DNA of 64,000 nucleotides from an uncultured Paracoccaceae bacterium (GTDB lineage: Bacteria; Bacteroidota; Bacteroidia; Flavobacteriales; Flavobacteriaceae), in assembly GCA_943788135.1 (NCBI GenBank), contig CALSPC010000003.1, forward strand, positions 1 through 64,000, written 5' to 3'. Below are positions 54,806 to 63,624 of this stretch, piece by piece; the first letter of the stretch is position 1, and each line of letters opens with the position of its first letter. The notes beneath the pieces were generated by a model. It saw only the letters and a program-made list of their open reading frames with translations. It had not been told where the DNA came from and did no database searches. The translations under genes and the position numbers were made by a program.

Positions 54806-55303
54806 TTAATTACTTAGAGGTTCTATACTGAATCCAACGTCAATTATGCCTTCAAGATTTGCAATGCCGTTAGGCTCTCCTCGTTGTCGCATTGCATGCT
54901 GAATTTGGATTTTATAAGTCCCTTGTTCATCAAAAACAAAAGGGGTTTCATAGCCTTTTAACCAAAGTTTATGTTCTTTTACGGTTGTAAACCCCGTACC
55001 CAAAAGCTCCCCATTTGGCTTGGCCATGAGATACTCTAGTGTGTCTTTTGAAACTTTCCCATTGGGATAGTTTAATTCGACGATTAAAAATAAATTACTA
55101 AACTTATACGCTGTTGTTGTTCGTAAATTAACAAATAAATTATACGGGTTTATAGTATCAGGGGCAACAAAGTCGTAACGAATCGTTTGGTGTTTATCCC
55201 AGCTGTCTGCAATAGAGGTATAGCGATCAAAGGGCTTATGCTGTTGACATGAGAATGTTACAAAAGCAAAAAGAAAGAGCCATTGTACTGATTTACTTAG
55301 CAT
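54806..55303 (-). CDS. gldH: Gliding-motility lipoprotein GldH
   Basis: The 165-residue lipoprotein has lipobox TFSC (Cys near residue 18) followed by QQHKPFDRYTSIADSW, the GldH opening. GldH is a component needed for gliding and T9SS function in Bacteroidota. The start was chosen at ATG 55303; the longer frame would overlap ricT heavily and begin with a low-complexity basic stretch. It lies between ricT and the PBP gene, an arrangement shared across Flavobacteria. Confidence 0.9.
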   Translation of the reverse strand: MLSKSVQWLFLFAFVTFSCQQHKPFDRYTSIADSWDKHQTIRYDFVAPDTINPYNLFVNLRTTTAYKFSNLFLIVELNYPNGKVSKDTLEYLMAKPNGELLGTGFTTVKEHKLWLKGYETPFVFDEQGTYKIQIQHAMRQRGEPNGIANLEGIIDVGFSIEPLSN

Positions 55304-56483
55304 TATTATTTTGGGGTCTTGGTTTTTTGTTATTTCTATTGTTTCTGTTGTTCTTTTTGCGCCTCTTGTTTCTTTTGCGGTTTTGATTTTTTGGACCATC
55401 AAATCGCGTTAGACTATCCTGACCTACAACGTTTTCAAAATCTACTTTAGTATCTTCAACTACGTCTACGGCATACTCTTCTAAACTAGCAACTTTCTTC
55501 TTTTTAGTATTAATAGCAATAATCGCGTTGGCTTGAGCGGTGGTTAATTTATGCCAGTTCATCCATTCTCCTTCATATGCATACCACATATGCCCTTTAA
55601 AAATATCCGTTTTTTGACAAACGGCTGTTCCTTTTTCGGTACGTAATTTAATCTCTGTTTTCGGAAATGATTTTAAGGCATCAAGGTAGGCATCTAATTC
55701 ATAATTTAAACAACACTTTAATTTTCCACATTGCCCCGCCAATTTTAAGGGGTTTAAAGACAATTGTTGGTAGCGCGCTGCAGAAGTATTTACAGATCTA
55801 AAATCTGTGAGCCATGTAGAGCAACACAGTTCGCGTCCACAAGAGCCAATCCCGCCAAGTCGAGCAGCTTCTTGTCGAAGACCAACCTGTTTCATTTCTA
55901 TTCGGATTCTAAACTCTCTTGCAAACAGCTTGATAAGTTCCCTGAAATCGACGCGCTCATCTGCGGTATAATAGAATGTTGCTTTGCTAGCATCACCTTG
56001 AAATTCTATATCCGAAATTTTCATTTTTAGCCTTAAATCAATCGCAAATTGTCTTGCTTTGACTTTCATCGGTTCTTCTTTGTCTCTGGCTTCAACCCAA
56101 ATATCGATATCTCTTTGAGAAGCTTTTCGATAGATTTTAAAAACCTCTTCAGGCGTTTCCGAAATTTTCTTGCGTTTCATCTGAACTTTGACCAATTCTC
56201 CAGTCAATGTTACCATGCCAATATCATGCCCCGAAGCCGCCTGAGTTGCCACAACATCACCAATGCTTAGCGTTAAATTTTCAGTGTTCTTATAATAGAC
56301 TTTACGGCCGTTTTTAAAACGAACTTCAACCCAATCAAAAGGCGTTGTACCGTTGGGTAGAGTCATGTTTGATAGCCAGTCAAAAACGGTTAGCTTATTG
56401 CAGCTATCTGTTCCACATGTTCCATTATTTTTGCAGCCTTTTGGTTGACCATTTTTTGCTGTTGCACAACTTGTACATCCCAT
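55293..56483 (-). CDS. ricT: PSP1-domain protein RicT
   Basis: The 396-residue protein has a Cys-rich N-terminus (MGCTSCATAKNGQPKGC ... CGTDSC), a PSP1 domain (about 105-270) with the Cys-containing GGIGSCGRELCCSTWL and GQCGKLKCCLNYELD, and a low-complexity Lys/Arg/Asn-rich tail. In Bacillus RicT belongs to an Fe-S complex that supports RNase Y and sporulation; the Cys clusters probably bind an Fe-S cluster. The start was set at MGCTSC, as in relatives. Confidence 0.9.
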   Translation of the reverse strand: MGCTSCATAKNGQPKGCKNNGTCGTDSCNKLTVFDWLSNMTLPNGTTPFDWVEVRFKNGRKVYYKNTENLTLSIGDVVATQAASGHDIGMVTLTGELVKVQMKRKKISETPEEVFKIYRKASQRDIDIWVEARDKEEPMKVKARQFAIDLRLKMKISDIEFQGDASKATFYYTADERVDFRELIKLFAREFRIRIEMKQVGLRQEAARLGGIGSCGRELCCSTWLTDFRSVNTSAARYQQLSLNPLKLAGQCGKLKCCLNYELDAYLDALKSFPKTEIKLRTEKGTAVCQKTDIFKGHMWYAYEGEWMNWHKLTTAQANAIIAINTKKKKVASLEEYAVDVVEDTKVDFENVVGQDSLTRFDGPKNQNRKRNKRRKKNNRNNRNNKKPRPQNNNAK

Positions 56484-56634
56484 AATTTTATATATTGAAT
56501 TTGTCAATGCAACAGCATTACAAATGCGTATTAATCCTGTGATTTAAAACGTAAATATAAGATTATTTAAGGACTTAAAAAACGAGGTGAGTGCTATTTT
56601 TATAGCTTATAACAACACATGCTACACTATAAAA

Positions 56635-57711
56635 TCAAGACACTTTCGGGTTTTTAAGGGGCTCAAAACTATTTCTTAGATCTTTTTTATGAGGCAAGTG
56701 ATCGGTTCGTCCTTTTTTAAAAATATCATTACTATTTCCTTGTCCTTTTCGAAGTAATTTTTGCTCCTCGGGTGGTAATCGATTTATTTCCATGCAATGT
56801 GTAGAGCAACAATTTTCCATGGATTTTTTGCAGGAATCACACTGAATAAACAGCAAATGACAGGCATCATTCGCACAATTGACATGAATATCTGCAGGCG
56901 CTCCACACTGATGACAACTTGCAATTACATCGTCTGATATTTTCTCAGCACGACGCTGATCAAAAACAAAGTTTTTTCCAATAAACTTATTTTCTATCGC
57001 CTCATTTTCTACCTGACGTGCATAGTTAATGATTCCTCCTTCTAATTGGTACACATTCTTGAACCCTTTGTGTTTATAGTAAGCACTGGCTTTTTCGCAA
57101 CGTATGCCACCAGTACAATACATGACCAATTTTTTGGTTTCTTTATATGCTTTAAGGTCATCTTCTATTAAATCCAAAGACTCACGAAACGTGTCAACAT
57201 CTGGAGTTACGGCGTTTTTGAAATGACCGATTTCACTTTCATAGTGGTTTCTCATGTCTACAACTACGGTGTTTTCATCTTCAATCAATGTATTAAATTC
57301 CGACGCATTCACGTGTATCCCTATGTCCGAAGAATCAAAAGTATCATCATTCAAACCGTCCGAAACGATTTTATCACGGACTTTGACTTTGAGTTTTAAA
57401 AACGATAGTAAATCATGTTCAATGGCAATATTTAGCCGGACATTTTCTAGAAAATCAATCGTGTCTAAATGGGTTTTAAAAGCTTCAAAATTGTCTGCCG
57501 GGACTGAAAGCTGCGCATTAATGCCTTCATGAGCAATATAAATTCGCCCCAAAACATCGATGCTGTTCCAAAATAGAAATAAATGATTTCTTAAGACCTC
57601 CGTGTTATTGATTTTTGAATACTTGTAGAAAGAGATCGTTAGGCGGTCTTTACCAGCCTTTTGGAGGAGTTCAGCTCTTTCACTATTGCTTAAGGTATTG
57701 TACAGTTGCAT
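56635..57711 (-). CDS. trhO: tRNA uridine(34) hydroxylase TrhO (rhodanese family)
   Basis: The 358-residue protein has an N-terminal acylphosphatase-like domain, a rhodanese domain with active-site Cys in YCTGGIRCEKASAYY, and a Cys-rich C-terminus (CHQCGAPADIHVNC, CDSCKKSMENCCSTHC) that probably binds zinc. TrhO uses O2 to make 5-hydroxyuridine at tRNA position 34. The start is ATG 57711; a -7 box TACCTTTG lies at 57747-57754 on the minus strand. Confidence 0.93.
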   Translation of the reverse strand: MQLYNTLSNSERAELLQKAGKDRLTISFYKYSKINNTEVLRNHLFLFWNSIDVLGRIYIAHEGINAQLSVPADNFEAFKTHLDTIDFLENVRLNIAIEHDLLSFLKLKVKVRDKIVSDGLNDDTFDSSDIGIHVNASEFNTLIEDENTVVVDMRNHYESEIGHFKNAVTPDVDTFRESLDLIEDDLKAYKETKKLVMYCTGGIRCEKASAYYKHKGFKNVYQLEGGIINYARQVENEAIENKFIGKNFVFDQRRAEKISDDVIASCHQCGAPADIHVNCANDACHLLFIQCDSCKKSMENCCSTHCMEINRLPPEEQKLLRKGQGNSNDIFKKGRTDHLPHKKDLRNSFEPLKNPKVS

Positions 57712-57746
57712 GCTATACTAATTTTAAGTTTATATGAATCGAATTA

Positions 57747-57754
57747 CAAAGGTA
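57747..57754 (-). promoter_or_regulatory. -7 box TACCTTTG upstream of trhO
   Basis: Exact TAnnTTTG match on the minus strand, 36 bases before the trhO ATG. No clear -33 TTG at the expected spacing. Confidence 0.5.
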
Positions 57755-57888
57755 GTCGTTTTTGAAACAATCCTTTAAAATGAGGGTCAAAAAGTTTAAA
57801 AATAATATAAAAAGGTTCGTTAAAATTTTCAAACTTTACAAAAGATATCTTACTTTAGCAAGAAGAAAGAATTAGATACAAAACACTT

Positions 57889-58893
57889 ATGAGCAGCGAA
57901 AAAGACGCAAAATTAAAAGCCCTCAAGCTAACTTTAGATAAGCTTGACAAAGCCTACGGAAAAGGCACCGTAATGAAAATGAGTGATGCCCCAGTGGTCG
58001 ATGTCGAAGTGATCCCTTCTGGATCCTTAGGATTAGACATTGCCTTAGGCGTTGGTGGCTATCCGAGAGGCCGTGTCATTGAAATATATGGTCCAGAATC
58101 TTCAGGAAAAACAACACTTACATTACATGCCATTGCAGAAACACAAAAAGCAGGTGGTATTGCCGCATTTATTGATGCTGAACATGCGTTTGATCGGTTT
58201 TATGCTCAAAATTTGGGCGTAGATATTGATAACCTCATCATTTCTCAGCCGGATAATGGCGAGCAAGCCCTTGAAATTGCCGATAACTTAGTGCGTTCTG
58301 GCGCTATTGATATGGTGGTTATTGATTCTGTAGCAGCATTGACACCAAAAAGTGAAATTGAAGGCGAAATGGGAGATTCTAAAATGGGCCTTCATGCCCG
58401 TTTGATGTCTCAAGCTTTAAGAAAACTGACCGGATCTATCAGTAAGACAAACTGTACTATGATCTTTATTAACCAATTGCGTGAAAAAATTGGAGTAATG
58501 TTCGGAAATCCTGAAACAACAACAGGGGGTAATGCCTTAAAGTTCTATGCTTCTGTTCGTTTAGATATTCGTCGTTCGACACAAATAAAAGACAGTGATG
58601 GTAACGTACTTGGTAATAAAACACGTGTTAAAGTTGTTAAAAATAAAGTTGCACCACCTTTCCGTTTAGCAGAATTTGACATCATGTATGGAGAAGGCGT
58701 TTCTAAAGTCGGAGAGATTTTGGATGTGGCTGTCGAGCATGAAATTGTTAAAAAGAGTGGTTCATGGTTTAGCTATGATGACACAAAACTAGGACAAGGT
58801 CGTGATGCAGTCAAAAACATGATCAAAGATAATCCAGAGTTGATGGAAGAACTCGAAGAAAAAATAAAAGCCGTTTTGAAAGCTGAAGCTTAA
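57889..58893 (+). CDS. recA: Recombinase A
   Basis: The 334-residue protein has Walker [10 protein letters not shown], the MAW-equivalent stretch, Walker [10 protein letters not shown], the loop L2 region [17 protein letters not shown] and the C-terminal domain. It forms filaments on single-stranded DNA for homologous recombination and SOS. A SOS box was not recognised in the 177 bases upstream. It ends in a strong terminator shared with the convergent plsC gene. Confidence 0.98.
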   Translation: MSSEKDAKLKALKLTLDKLDKAYGKGTVMKMSDAPVVDVEVIPSGSLGLDIALGVGGYPRGRVIEIYGPESSGKTTLTLHAIAETQKAGGIAAFIDAEHAFDRFYAQNLGVDIDNLIISQPDNGEQALEIADNLVRSGAIDMVVIDSVAALTPKSEIEGEMGDSKMGLHARLMSQALRKLTGSISKTNCTMIFINQLREKIGVMFGNPETTTGGNALKFYASVRLDIRRSTQIKDSDGNVLGNKTRVKVVKNKVAPPFRLAEFDIMYGEGVSKVGEILDVAVEHEIVKKSGSWFSYDDTKLGQGRDAVKNMIKDNPELMEELEEKIKAVLKAEA

Positions 58894-58922
58894 AACAAGA
58901 CGTTTAAAAATACCTCTTAATT

Positions 58923-58950
58923 AAAAATCCCGATTAGTCGGGATTTTTTA
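58923..58950 (+). terminator. Terminator between recA and plsC
   Basis: AAAAATCCCGA (58923-58933) and TCGGGATTTTT (58938-58948) with loop TTAG, followed by T on both sides. Its symmetry suits both converging genes. Confidence 0.9.
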
Positions 58951-59760
58951 TGCTTTTAAATCTGCTTCCAAAGCCTTTGAAATGAGCTTAAAAACTTTTT
59001 TACTGAGTTCTGTAGTGTCGTCAATTGACAACTCTTTTGTAGAAATAGTTGGGTGTACTTCTACGCGCATTTTTCCTGGGCCACCGCTAAAGAAAGTATA
59101 AGACAAACGTTTTTTATTATCAAAAAAAGTCAGGGGAACTAGTGGCACTTTGTGGTTGATCGCTAGTCGGAATGCGCCTGCCTTAAAACGGTCTAAAACA
59201 ACAGATTCGTCTGGGACACCCCCTTCTGGAAAAATACAAATACTAGAGCCTTGTTTGATGCGGTTTTGAGCCCGTATAAATACGGCTTTTCGGCTTTCTG
59301 GACTGCTGCGATCGACTAAAATACAGGTCCTTTTATAAAAGGATCCGAAGATTGGGATTTTTACCAATTCTTTTTTACCGATAAATACAAACGGATGGTT
59401 TCTAAACGCCACCAACATCAGCATGATGTCAGTCATCGAGGTGTGATTGGCAACAAATACATAGCTTTGTCCTTTTACTAGCGGCTCCGCACGTTTGATG
59501 GTCCAATAATACCCCATCCCAATAAGTATGATTTTGGCCCAAATTCTGGCTAACCTAAAAAAGAAGGGGTACCATTTTTGTTTCAATACAGACAAAAACA
59601 ATAGTGGAAACATCACAAGAATAGGAACAGCGACTAGCACATAGAACCAAATTCTGTAGAAAACCCACAAGGGATATTTTATAATTTTAAGCACGCCCAA
59701 AACTACTAAAAAAAATGAGCTGTTAAACCAAAAAAATGGCTTTACTACTAATTTGAACAC
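58948..59760 (-). CDS. plsC: 1-acyl-sn-glycerol-3-phosphate acyltransferase
   Basis: The 270-residue membrane enzyme has two N-terminal hydrophobic helices, the catalytic HxxxxD (NHTSMTD near residue 111), and the FPEGGVPDES block for glycerol phosphate binding. It transfers a second acyl chain to lysophosphatidic acid in phospholipid synthesis. The gap upstream (59761-60091) has an AT-rich first part, then a GC-richer stretch with no recognised signal. Confidence 0.93.
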   Translation of the reverse strand: MFKLVVKPFFWFNSSFFLVVLGVLKIIKYPLWVFYRIWFYVLVAVPILVMFPLLFLSVLKQKWYPFFFRLARIWAKIILIGMGYYWTIKRAEPLVKGQSYVFVANHTSMTDIMLMLVAFRNHPFVFIGKKELVKIPIFGSFYKRTCILVDRSSPESRKAVFIRAQNRIKQGSSICIFPEGGVPDESVVLDRFKAGAFRLAINHKVPLVPLTFFDNKKRLSYTFFSGGPGKMRVEVHPTISTKELSIDDTTELSKKVFKLISKALEADLKA

Positions 59761-60091
59761 ATCACTGCAAGATGATTCGCTGAAACGCTTATAAAAAATA
59801 ACAGCCTTTTGACTACTTTTAACTATTTTTTTTTACATTTATAGCAGACTTAGACCCCAAATCTGATTCTTCCTTTTTACCAATTTCATTTTTTTAAAGC
59901 AATGTCGTGAGACTCTGTTTACACAGCGGTGTGCGTGTCTGTGGTGTTTTAAAAATGCAAAAATAGCATTTCGCCGCACTATACGCAGTAACGTCTTGGG
60001 CTTTTAATTGATTCCTCTGGTACGATGAATTGAAAAAAAAAGACGTTAGCAAGCCTTAAAACTAAATATTAACACTTAAATATTTTTGATT

Positions 60092-61150
60092 ATGAAAACA
60101 ATTACTTTCTTTCTAACAGTTCTTTTTTCTGTTTATTTTACCAATTCTTCTTTTGCTCAAGTTACATTAGCTGCGGGGGATATCGTAATTCTTCAGTTCA
60201 ATTCTGATGGAGGAATTGATGAATTAGTATTTCTGCCCTTAGTTGATCTTCCCGCAAATTCGATTATCTACTTTTCGGATGGGAGTTGGGATTCTAGTAC
60301 TTCTGGTTTTGGGCTTGCAACTGAACGAGGTATAAAGTTTACCGTGAATGCTAGTGGAATTACGGCAGGTACATTAATTAAATTGCTCAACCCAACAGCA
60401 GCATTATATGAATTAGAGCCTTCTTCATTAGGGTCTTTAGAGTTTTATGAAGTAGATGGTAGTGTTGAAACAGGATCTTCAAGAGAATTAACTCTAAGTA
60501 CTTCAGGAGATCAAGTGCTCATCTTTCAAACACCTGATGGTGTAATAACGAGTACAATAACATTTATTTATGGGTTTAATACCAGGTCAGCAAATGGTTA
60601 TATCAACGGGTGGCAAGCTGACACTAATGTTTTAAGCACTACCTCAACAGACAGTCATTTACCGCCCAATTTAACGGCTTTAAATTCTGAACAATCAAAT
60701 AAAACAACTGCAACTGCCTTAGGAATATCTGGACTTAGTGGAGGGCATGTTGATAATTGGCAATATACAGGACCTTTTACAGCAGCAACTAGAAGTGACT
60801 GGTTAGAAAGGATTCACACGTTGGATAACTGGTCTAGTGATGATGCTACAGTGTATTCCCACACTGCAATTGCAGGTGGAGCCAGCAGTGTAACTGTTAA
60901 TAGTACTCTAGGAACTGATAATTTTGAAAAGGAAACAATAACTGTTTTTCCTAACCCTTCCTCAGATTACATTCATGTTTTAGGAATAAAAGACGTCACA
61001 GATTATGTAATACACAATAGTAATGGAACCGAAATCAGTAAGGGACGCCTCACAAATAATGAAAAAATAGAAATTAAACACCTCGCTAGTAATAGCTTAT
61101 ATTTTTTAAAATTAGAAGGACTCAAAACTATCAAATTTTTAAAAAAATAA
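60092..61150 (+). CDS. Secreted protein with T9SS type A sorting domain
   Basis: The 352-residue protein has a signal peptide (cleaved after about residue 20, SSFAQ), a beta-rich central region with GDIVILQFNSDGG, a repeated-looking Ser/Thr/Gly-rich body, and a C-terminal sorting domain (about 280-352) with TVFPNPSSDYIHV and KIEIKHLASNSLYFLKL ending in Lys. T9SS exports it to the surface. The function of the body is unknown; the LTD-like start of the mature part (VTLAAGDIVILQFN) is seen in secreted nuclease-associated proteins. The ATG at 60092 is used. Confidence 0.8.
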   Translation: MKTITFFLTVLFSVYFTNSSFAQVTLAAGDIVILQFNSDGGIDELVFLPLVDLPANSIIYFSDGSWDSSTSGFGLATERGIKFTVNASGITAGTLIKLLNPTAALYELEPSSLGSLEFYEVDGSVETGSSRELTLSTSGDQVLIFQTPDGVITSTITFIYGFNTRSANGYINGWQADTNVLSTTSTDSHLPPNLTALNSEQSNKTTATALGISGLSGGHVDNWQYTGPFTAATRSDWLERIHTLDNWSSDDATVYSHTAIAGGASSVTVNSTLGTDNFEKETITVFPNPSSDYIHVLGIKDVTDYVIHNSNGTEISKGRLTNNEKIEIKHLASNSLYFLKLEGLKTIKFLKK

Positions 61151-61151
61151 A

Positions 61152-61302
61152 ATGGGTGTCAACCTTGATTAGCGCAAGCAAGCAATTCTCACAAAAAACA
61201 TTAACGGAATTTAAGAAAATGCTTAAACCAAATGGTGTGGCTGTTTTTGTAAGTGGAGAGGTTGCTAAATCTAAACCCAACAAGAATTTGGAGAGAAACT
61301 AA
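61152..61302 (+). pseudogene. Remnant of a SAM-dependent DNA methyltransferase
   Basis: A short open frame, with no start codon of its own, reads WVSTLISASKQFSQKTLTEF followed by KKMLKPNGVAVFVSG. LKPNGVAVFV is the strand-5 region of class I methyltransferases (LKPGGxxxfv). The frame ends at TAA 61300-61302. It begins directly after the stop of the T9SS gene, so the front of the gene has been lost. It may once have been part of a modification system with the YhcG-like nuclease. Confidence 0.45.
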
Positions 61303-61453
61303 AGGTAAGGCAACGGCAACAGAAAGAATTGTAATTCTTTCTGTTGAAAATCCTTTTGAAAATAACCAGAGATTAAGCGGGAAATCAGTTCTTCAATACG
61401 ACCAAATTAAAGGAAGTACAAAACATTTTATGAGAGACCTTACAGACGTATGA
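61253..61453 (+). CDS. Short hypothetical ORF upstream of the YhcG-like gene
   Basis: The 66-residue frame ends with TGA overlapping the ATG of the next gene (ATGA). Its middle, ILSVENPFENNQRLSGKSVL, looks like part of a larger protein rather than a complete one, and its first 16 residues overlap the methyltransferase remnant. It contains a perfect inverted repeat at 61317-61346. Whether it is translated is uncertain. Confidence 0.35.
   Translation: MERLLNLNPTRIWRETKGKATATERIVILSVENPFENNQRLSGKSVLQYDQIKGSTKHFMRDLTDV
61317..61346. repeat. Perfect 14-base inverted repeat
   Basis: CAACAGAAAGAATT (61317-61330) and AATTCTTTCTGTTG (61333-61346) are separated by GT. It lies inside the remnant region and may be a foldback scar, a binding site or a hairpin in the transcript. 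Confidence 0.6.
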
Positions 61454-62493
61454 CAAATAAACCTTTAAATACAAAATTTTTCTCTCAAATTGTTGATTTA
61501 CTACAATCGGCAAGAAATAAGGTAGTACAAACTGTAAACCAAACGATGGTTCTCACCTACTTTGAAATTGGGAGAATGCTTGTAGAAGAAGAACAAAACG
61601 GTAAAAATAGAGCTGAATATGGAAAAAGCCTCTTACGTGATTTATCGAAAGTTTTAACAAAAGAATTTGGCAAGGGATTCTCAGTTACCAACATTCAACA
61701 AATGAGGCGTTTTTATCTTACTTATCAAAAACAACAGACAGTGTCTGCTAAATCTGAAAACGCAAATCAGCAGACAGTGTCTGAGGAATTTAAATTGAGT
61801 TGGTCTCACTATTTAAAGCTAATGCGAATAGATGATGAAAATGAGCGACAATTCTATGAAATTGAATCGTTCAAGAACAATTGGAGTGTAAGGGAATTAC
61901 AACGTCAATTTGACTCAGCCCTTTACACAAGATTAGTTCTGAGTAGAGACAAAGACGAAGTGAAAGAACTTTCAGAAAAAGGACTGGTTCTCGAAAAACC
62001 AAAAGACGCAATCAAAGACCCTTATATTCTTGAATTTATCGGACTCCCTGAGCATACGAAATATTCGGAGAGCCAATTGGAACAAGAAATAATTGATAAA
62101 CTTGAACACTTTTTATTAGAGCTTGGCAATGGATTTACATTTGTTGCAAGACAAAAACGAATCACATTTGACGACAAGCATTTTAGAATTGATTTGGTCT
62201 TTTACATCCGAATACTGAAATGCTTTGTGTTGATTGACTTAAAAATTGGGGAAATTAAACATCAAGACCTAGGACAAATGCAGATGTATGTGAATTATTA
62301 TGACCGAGAAGTCCGATTAGATGATGAAAACAAAACAATTGGAATAGTGCTGTGCAAAGACAAAAGTGAATCGGTTGTGGAATATACTTTACCTGAAAAT
62401 AATAAACAGATTTTTGCGAGTAAATATCAAACCCTTTTACCGTCAAAAGAAGAACTGAAACTATTAATAAACGAACCGAATAGCCAACACTGA
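61450..62493 (+). CDS. YhcG-like DUF1016 nuclease
   Basis: The 347-residue protein has the DUF1016 N-terminal domain (about 10-155, ARNKVVQTVNQTMVLTYFEIGRML, YGKSLLRDLSKVLTKEFGKGFS) and a C-terminal PDDEXK-type nuclease domain (about 195-330) with RIDLVFYIRILKCFVLIDLKIGEIKH, where D and the D-x-K core are visible. YhcG-type proteins accompany restriction-modification and other defence loci. Here its likely partner, the methyltransferase remnant, is broken, which suggests a decayed defence island. Confidence 0.88.
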   Translation: MTNKPLNTKFFSQIVDLLQSARNKVVQTVNQTMVLTYFEIGRMLVEEEQNGKNRAEYGKSLLRDLSKVLTKEFGKGFSVTNIQQMRRFYLTYQKQQTVSAKSENANQQTVSEEFKLSWSHYLKLMRIDDENERQFYEIESFKNNWSVRELQRQFDSALYTRLVLSRDKDEVKELSEKGLVLEKPKDAIKDPYILEFIGLPEHTKYSESQLEQEIIDKLEHFLLELGNGFTFVARQKRITFDDKHFRIDLVFYIRILKCFVLIDLKIGEIKHQDLGQMQMYVNYYDREVRLDDENKTIGIVLCKDKSESVVEYTLPENNKQIFASKYQTLLPSKEELKLLINEPNSQH

Positions 62494-62597
62494 CTAACAA
62501 ACGAAATGAAAAAGCCAATGCATAACAAAACCTAAACTGTATCAAAACCCTGTTTAGCAAAATGGTTGTGCAACATTTAGCAAAACTCCTAAAAAAA

Positions 62598-62628
62598 TTG
62601 AGCGATTGCCTCAAAAAAAGTACCTTTG
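62598..62628 (+). promoter_or_regulatory. Promoter of trpS, TTG-N20-TACCTTTG
   Basis: TTG at 62598-62600 and TACCTTTG at 62621-62628 are separated by 20 bases, an excellent fit to the Bacteroidota -33/-7 pattern. The leader to the trpS ATG is about 21 bases. No T-box or attenuator was seen. Confidence 0.75.
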
Positions 62629-62655
62629 CTATTCATTCGATAAAATAAATTAGAA

Positions 62656-63624
62656 ATGGCAAGAATTTTAACAGGCGTTCAGAGTACAGGCACCCCGCAC
62701 CTCGGTAACATTTTAGGCGCGATTATCCCTGCAATTGAAATGAGTAACGACCCAAAAAACGATTCTTACCTATTTATTGCCGATATGCATTCACTGACTC
62801 AAATAAAAGACGCCAAAACACTACGTCAAAACACCTATGCCACGGCGGCTACTTGGTTGGCGTTTGGTTTAGACATCCAAAAAACCGTCTTTTACCGCCA
62901 AAGTGATGTGCCACAAGTCACAGAACTCTCTTGGTATCTAAGCTGTTTTTTTCCGTTTACGCGCTTAGAATTAGCGCATAGCTTCAAAGATAAAGCAAAC
63001 CGATTGGAAGACGTTAATGGCGGCTTGTTTACCTATCCAATGCTGATGGCTGCCGATATTTTACTTTACGATGCCACTATTATCCCTGTTGGAAAAGACC
63101 AACTCCAACATATCGAGATGACCCGAGATGTTGCCTCAAGAGTTCATGCCAAGGTTGGTGAGGTCTTTGTCATTCCAGAAGCGAAAATTCAAAAAGAAAA
63201 CATGCTTATTCCAGGAATAGATGGTCAAAAAATGAGCAAAAGTAAAGGCAATGTGATCGATATTTTTCAAACTGATAAAGCCTTGAGAAAACAAATCATG
63301 TCCATTCAAACCGACAGTACACCCCTAGAAGATCCGAAAGATTGGGCGCATTGTAACTGTTTTGCACTATACAAACTGTTGGCTTCAGAGGCTCAAATAA
63401 CAGAGATGAAACACAATTATGAAGCTGGTGGCTATGGTTATGGCCATGCGAAACAAGCGTTATTTGAATTGGTTTGTGAATTGTTTTCCGAACAACGCGA
63501 GCGTTATTCTTACTATATGTCAAACCTTGAAGAAATTGATCAGGCTTTGGCAGTAGGCGCCAAAAAAGCAGCTACAATTGCAGAGGGCGTATTGGCACGT
63601 GTTCGAGAAAAAATAGGCTACTAA
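62656..63624 (+). CDS. trpS: Tryptophanyl-tRNA synthetase
   Basis: The 322-residue class I synthetase has the HIGH-type motif (GTPHLGN) near residue 14 and KMSKSKGN near residue 195, plus the DILLYDATIIPVGKDQLQHIEMTRD tryptophan-pocket segment. It charges tRNA-Trp. It is full length and convergent with dprA, the two stop codons overlapping. Confidence 0.97.
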   Translation: MARILTGVQSTGTPHLGNILGAIIPAIEMSNDPKNDSYLFIADMHSLTQIKDAKTLRQNTYATAATWLAFGLDIQKTVFYRQSDVPQVTELSWYLSCFFPFTRLELAHSFKDKANRLEDVNGGLFTYPMLMAADILLYDATIIPVGKDQLQHIEMTRDVASRVHAKVGEVFVIPEAKIQKENMLIPGIDGQKMSKSKGNVIDIFQTDKALRKQIMSIQTDSTPLEDPKDWAHCNCFALYKLLASEAQITEMKHNYEAGGYGYGHAKQALFELVCELFSEQRERYSYYMSNLEEIDQALAVGAKKAATIAEGVLARVREKIGY

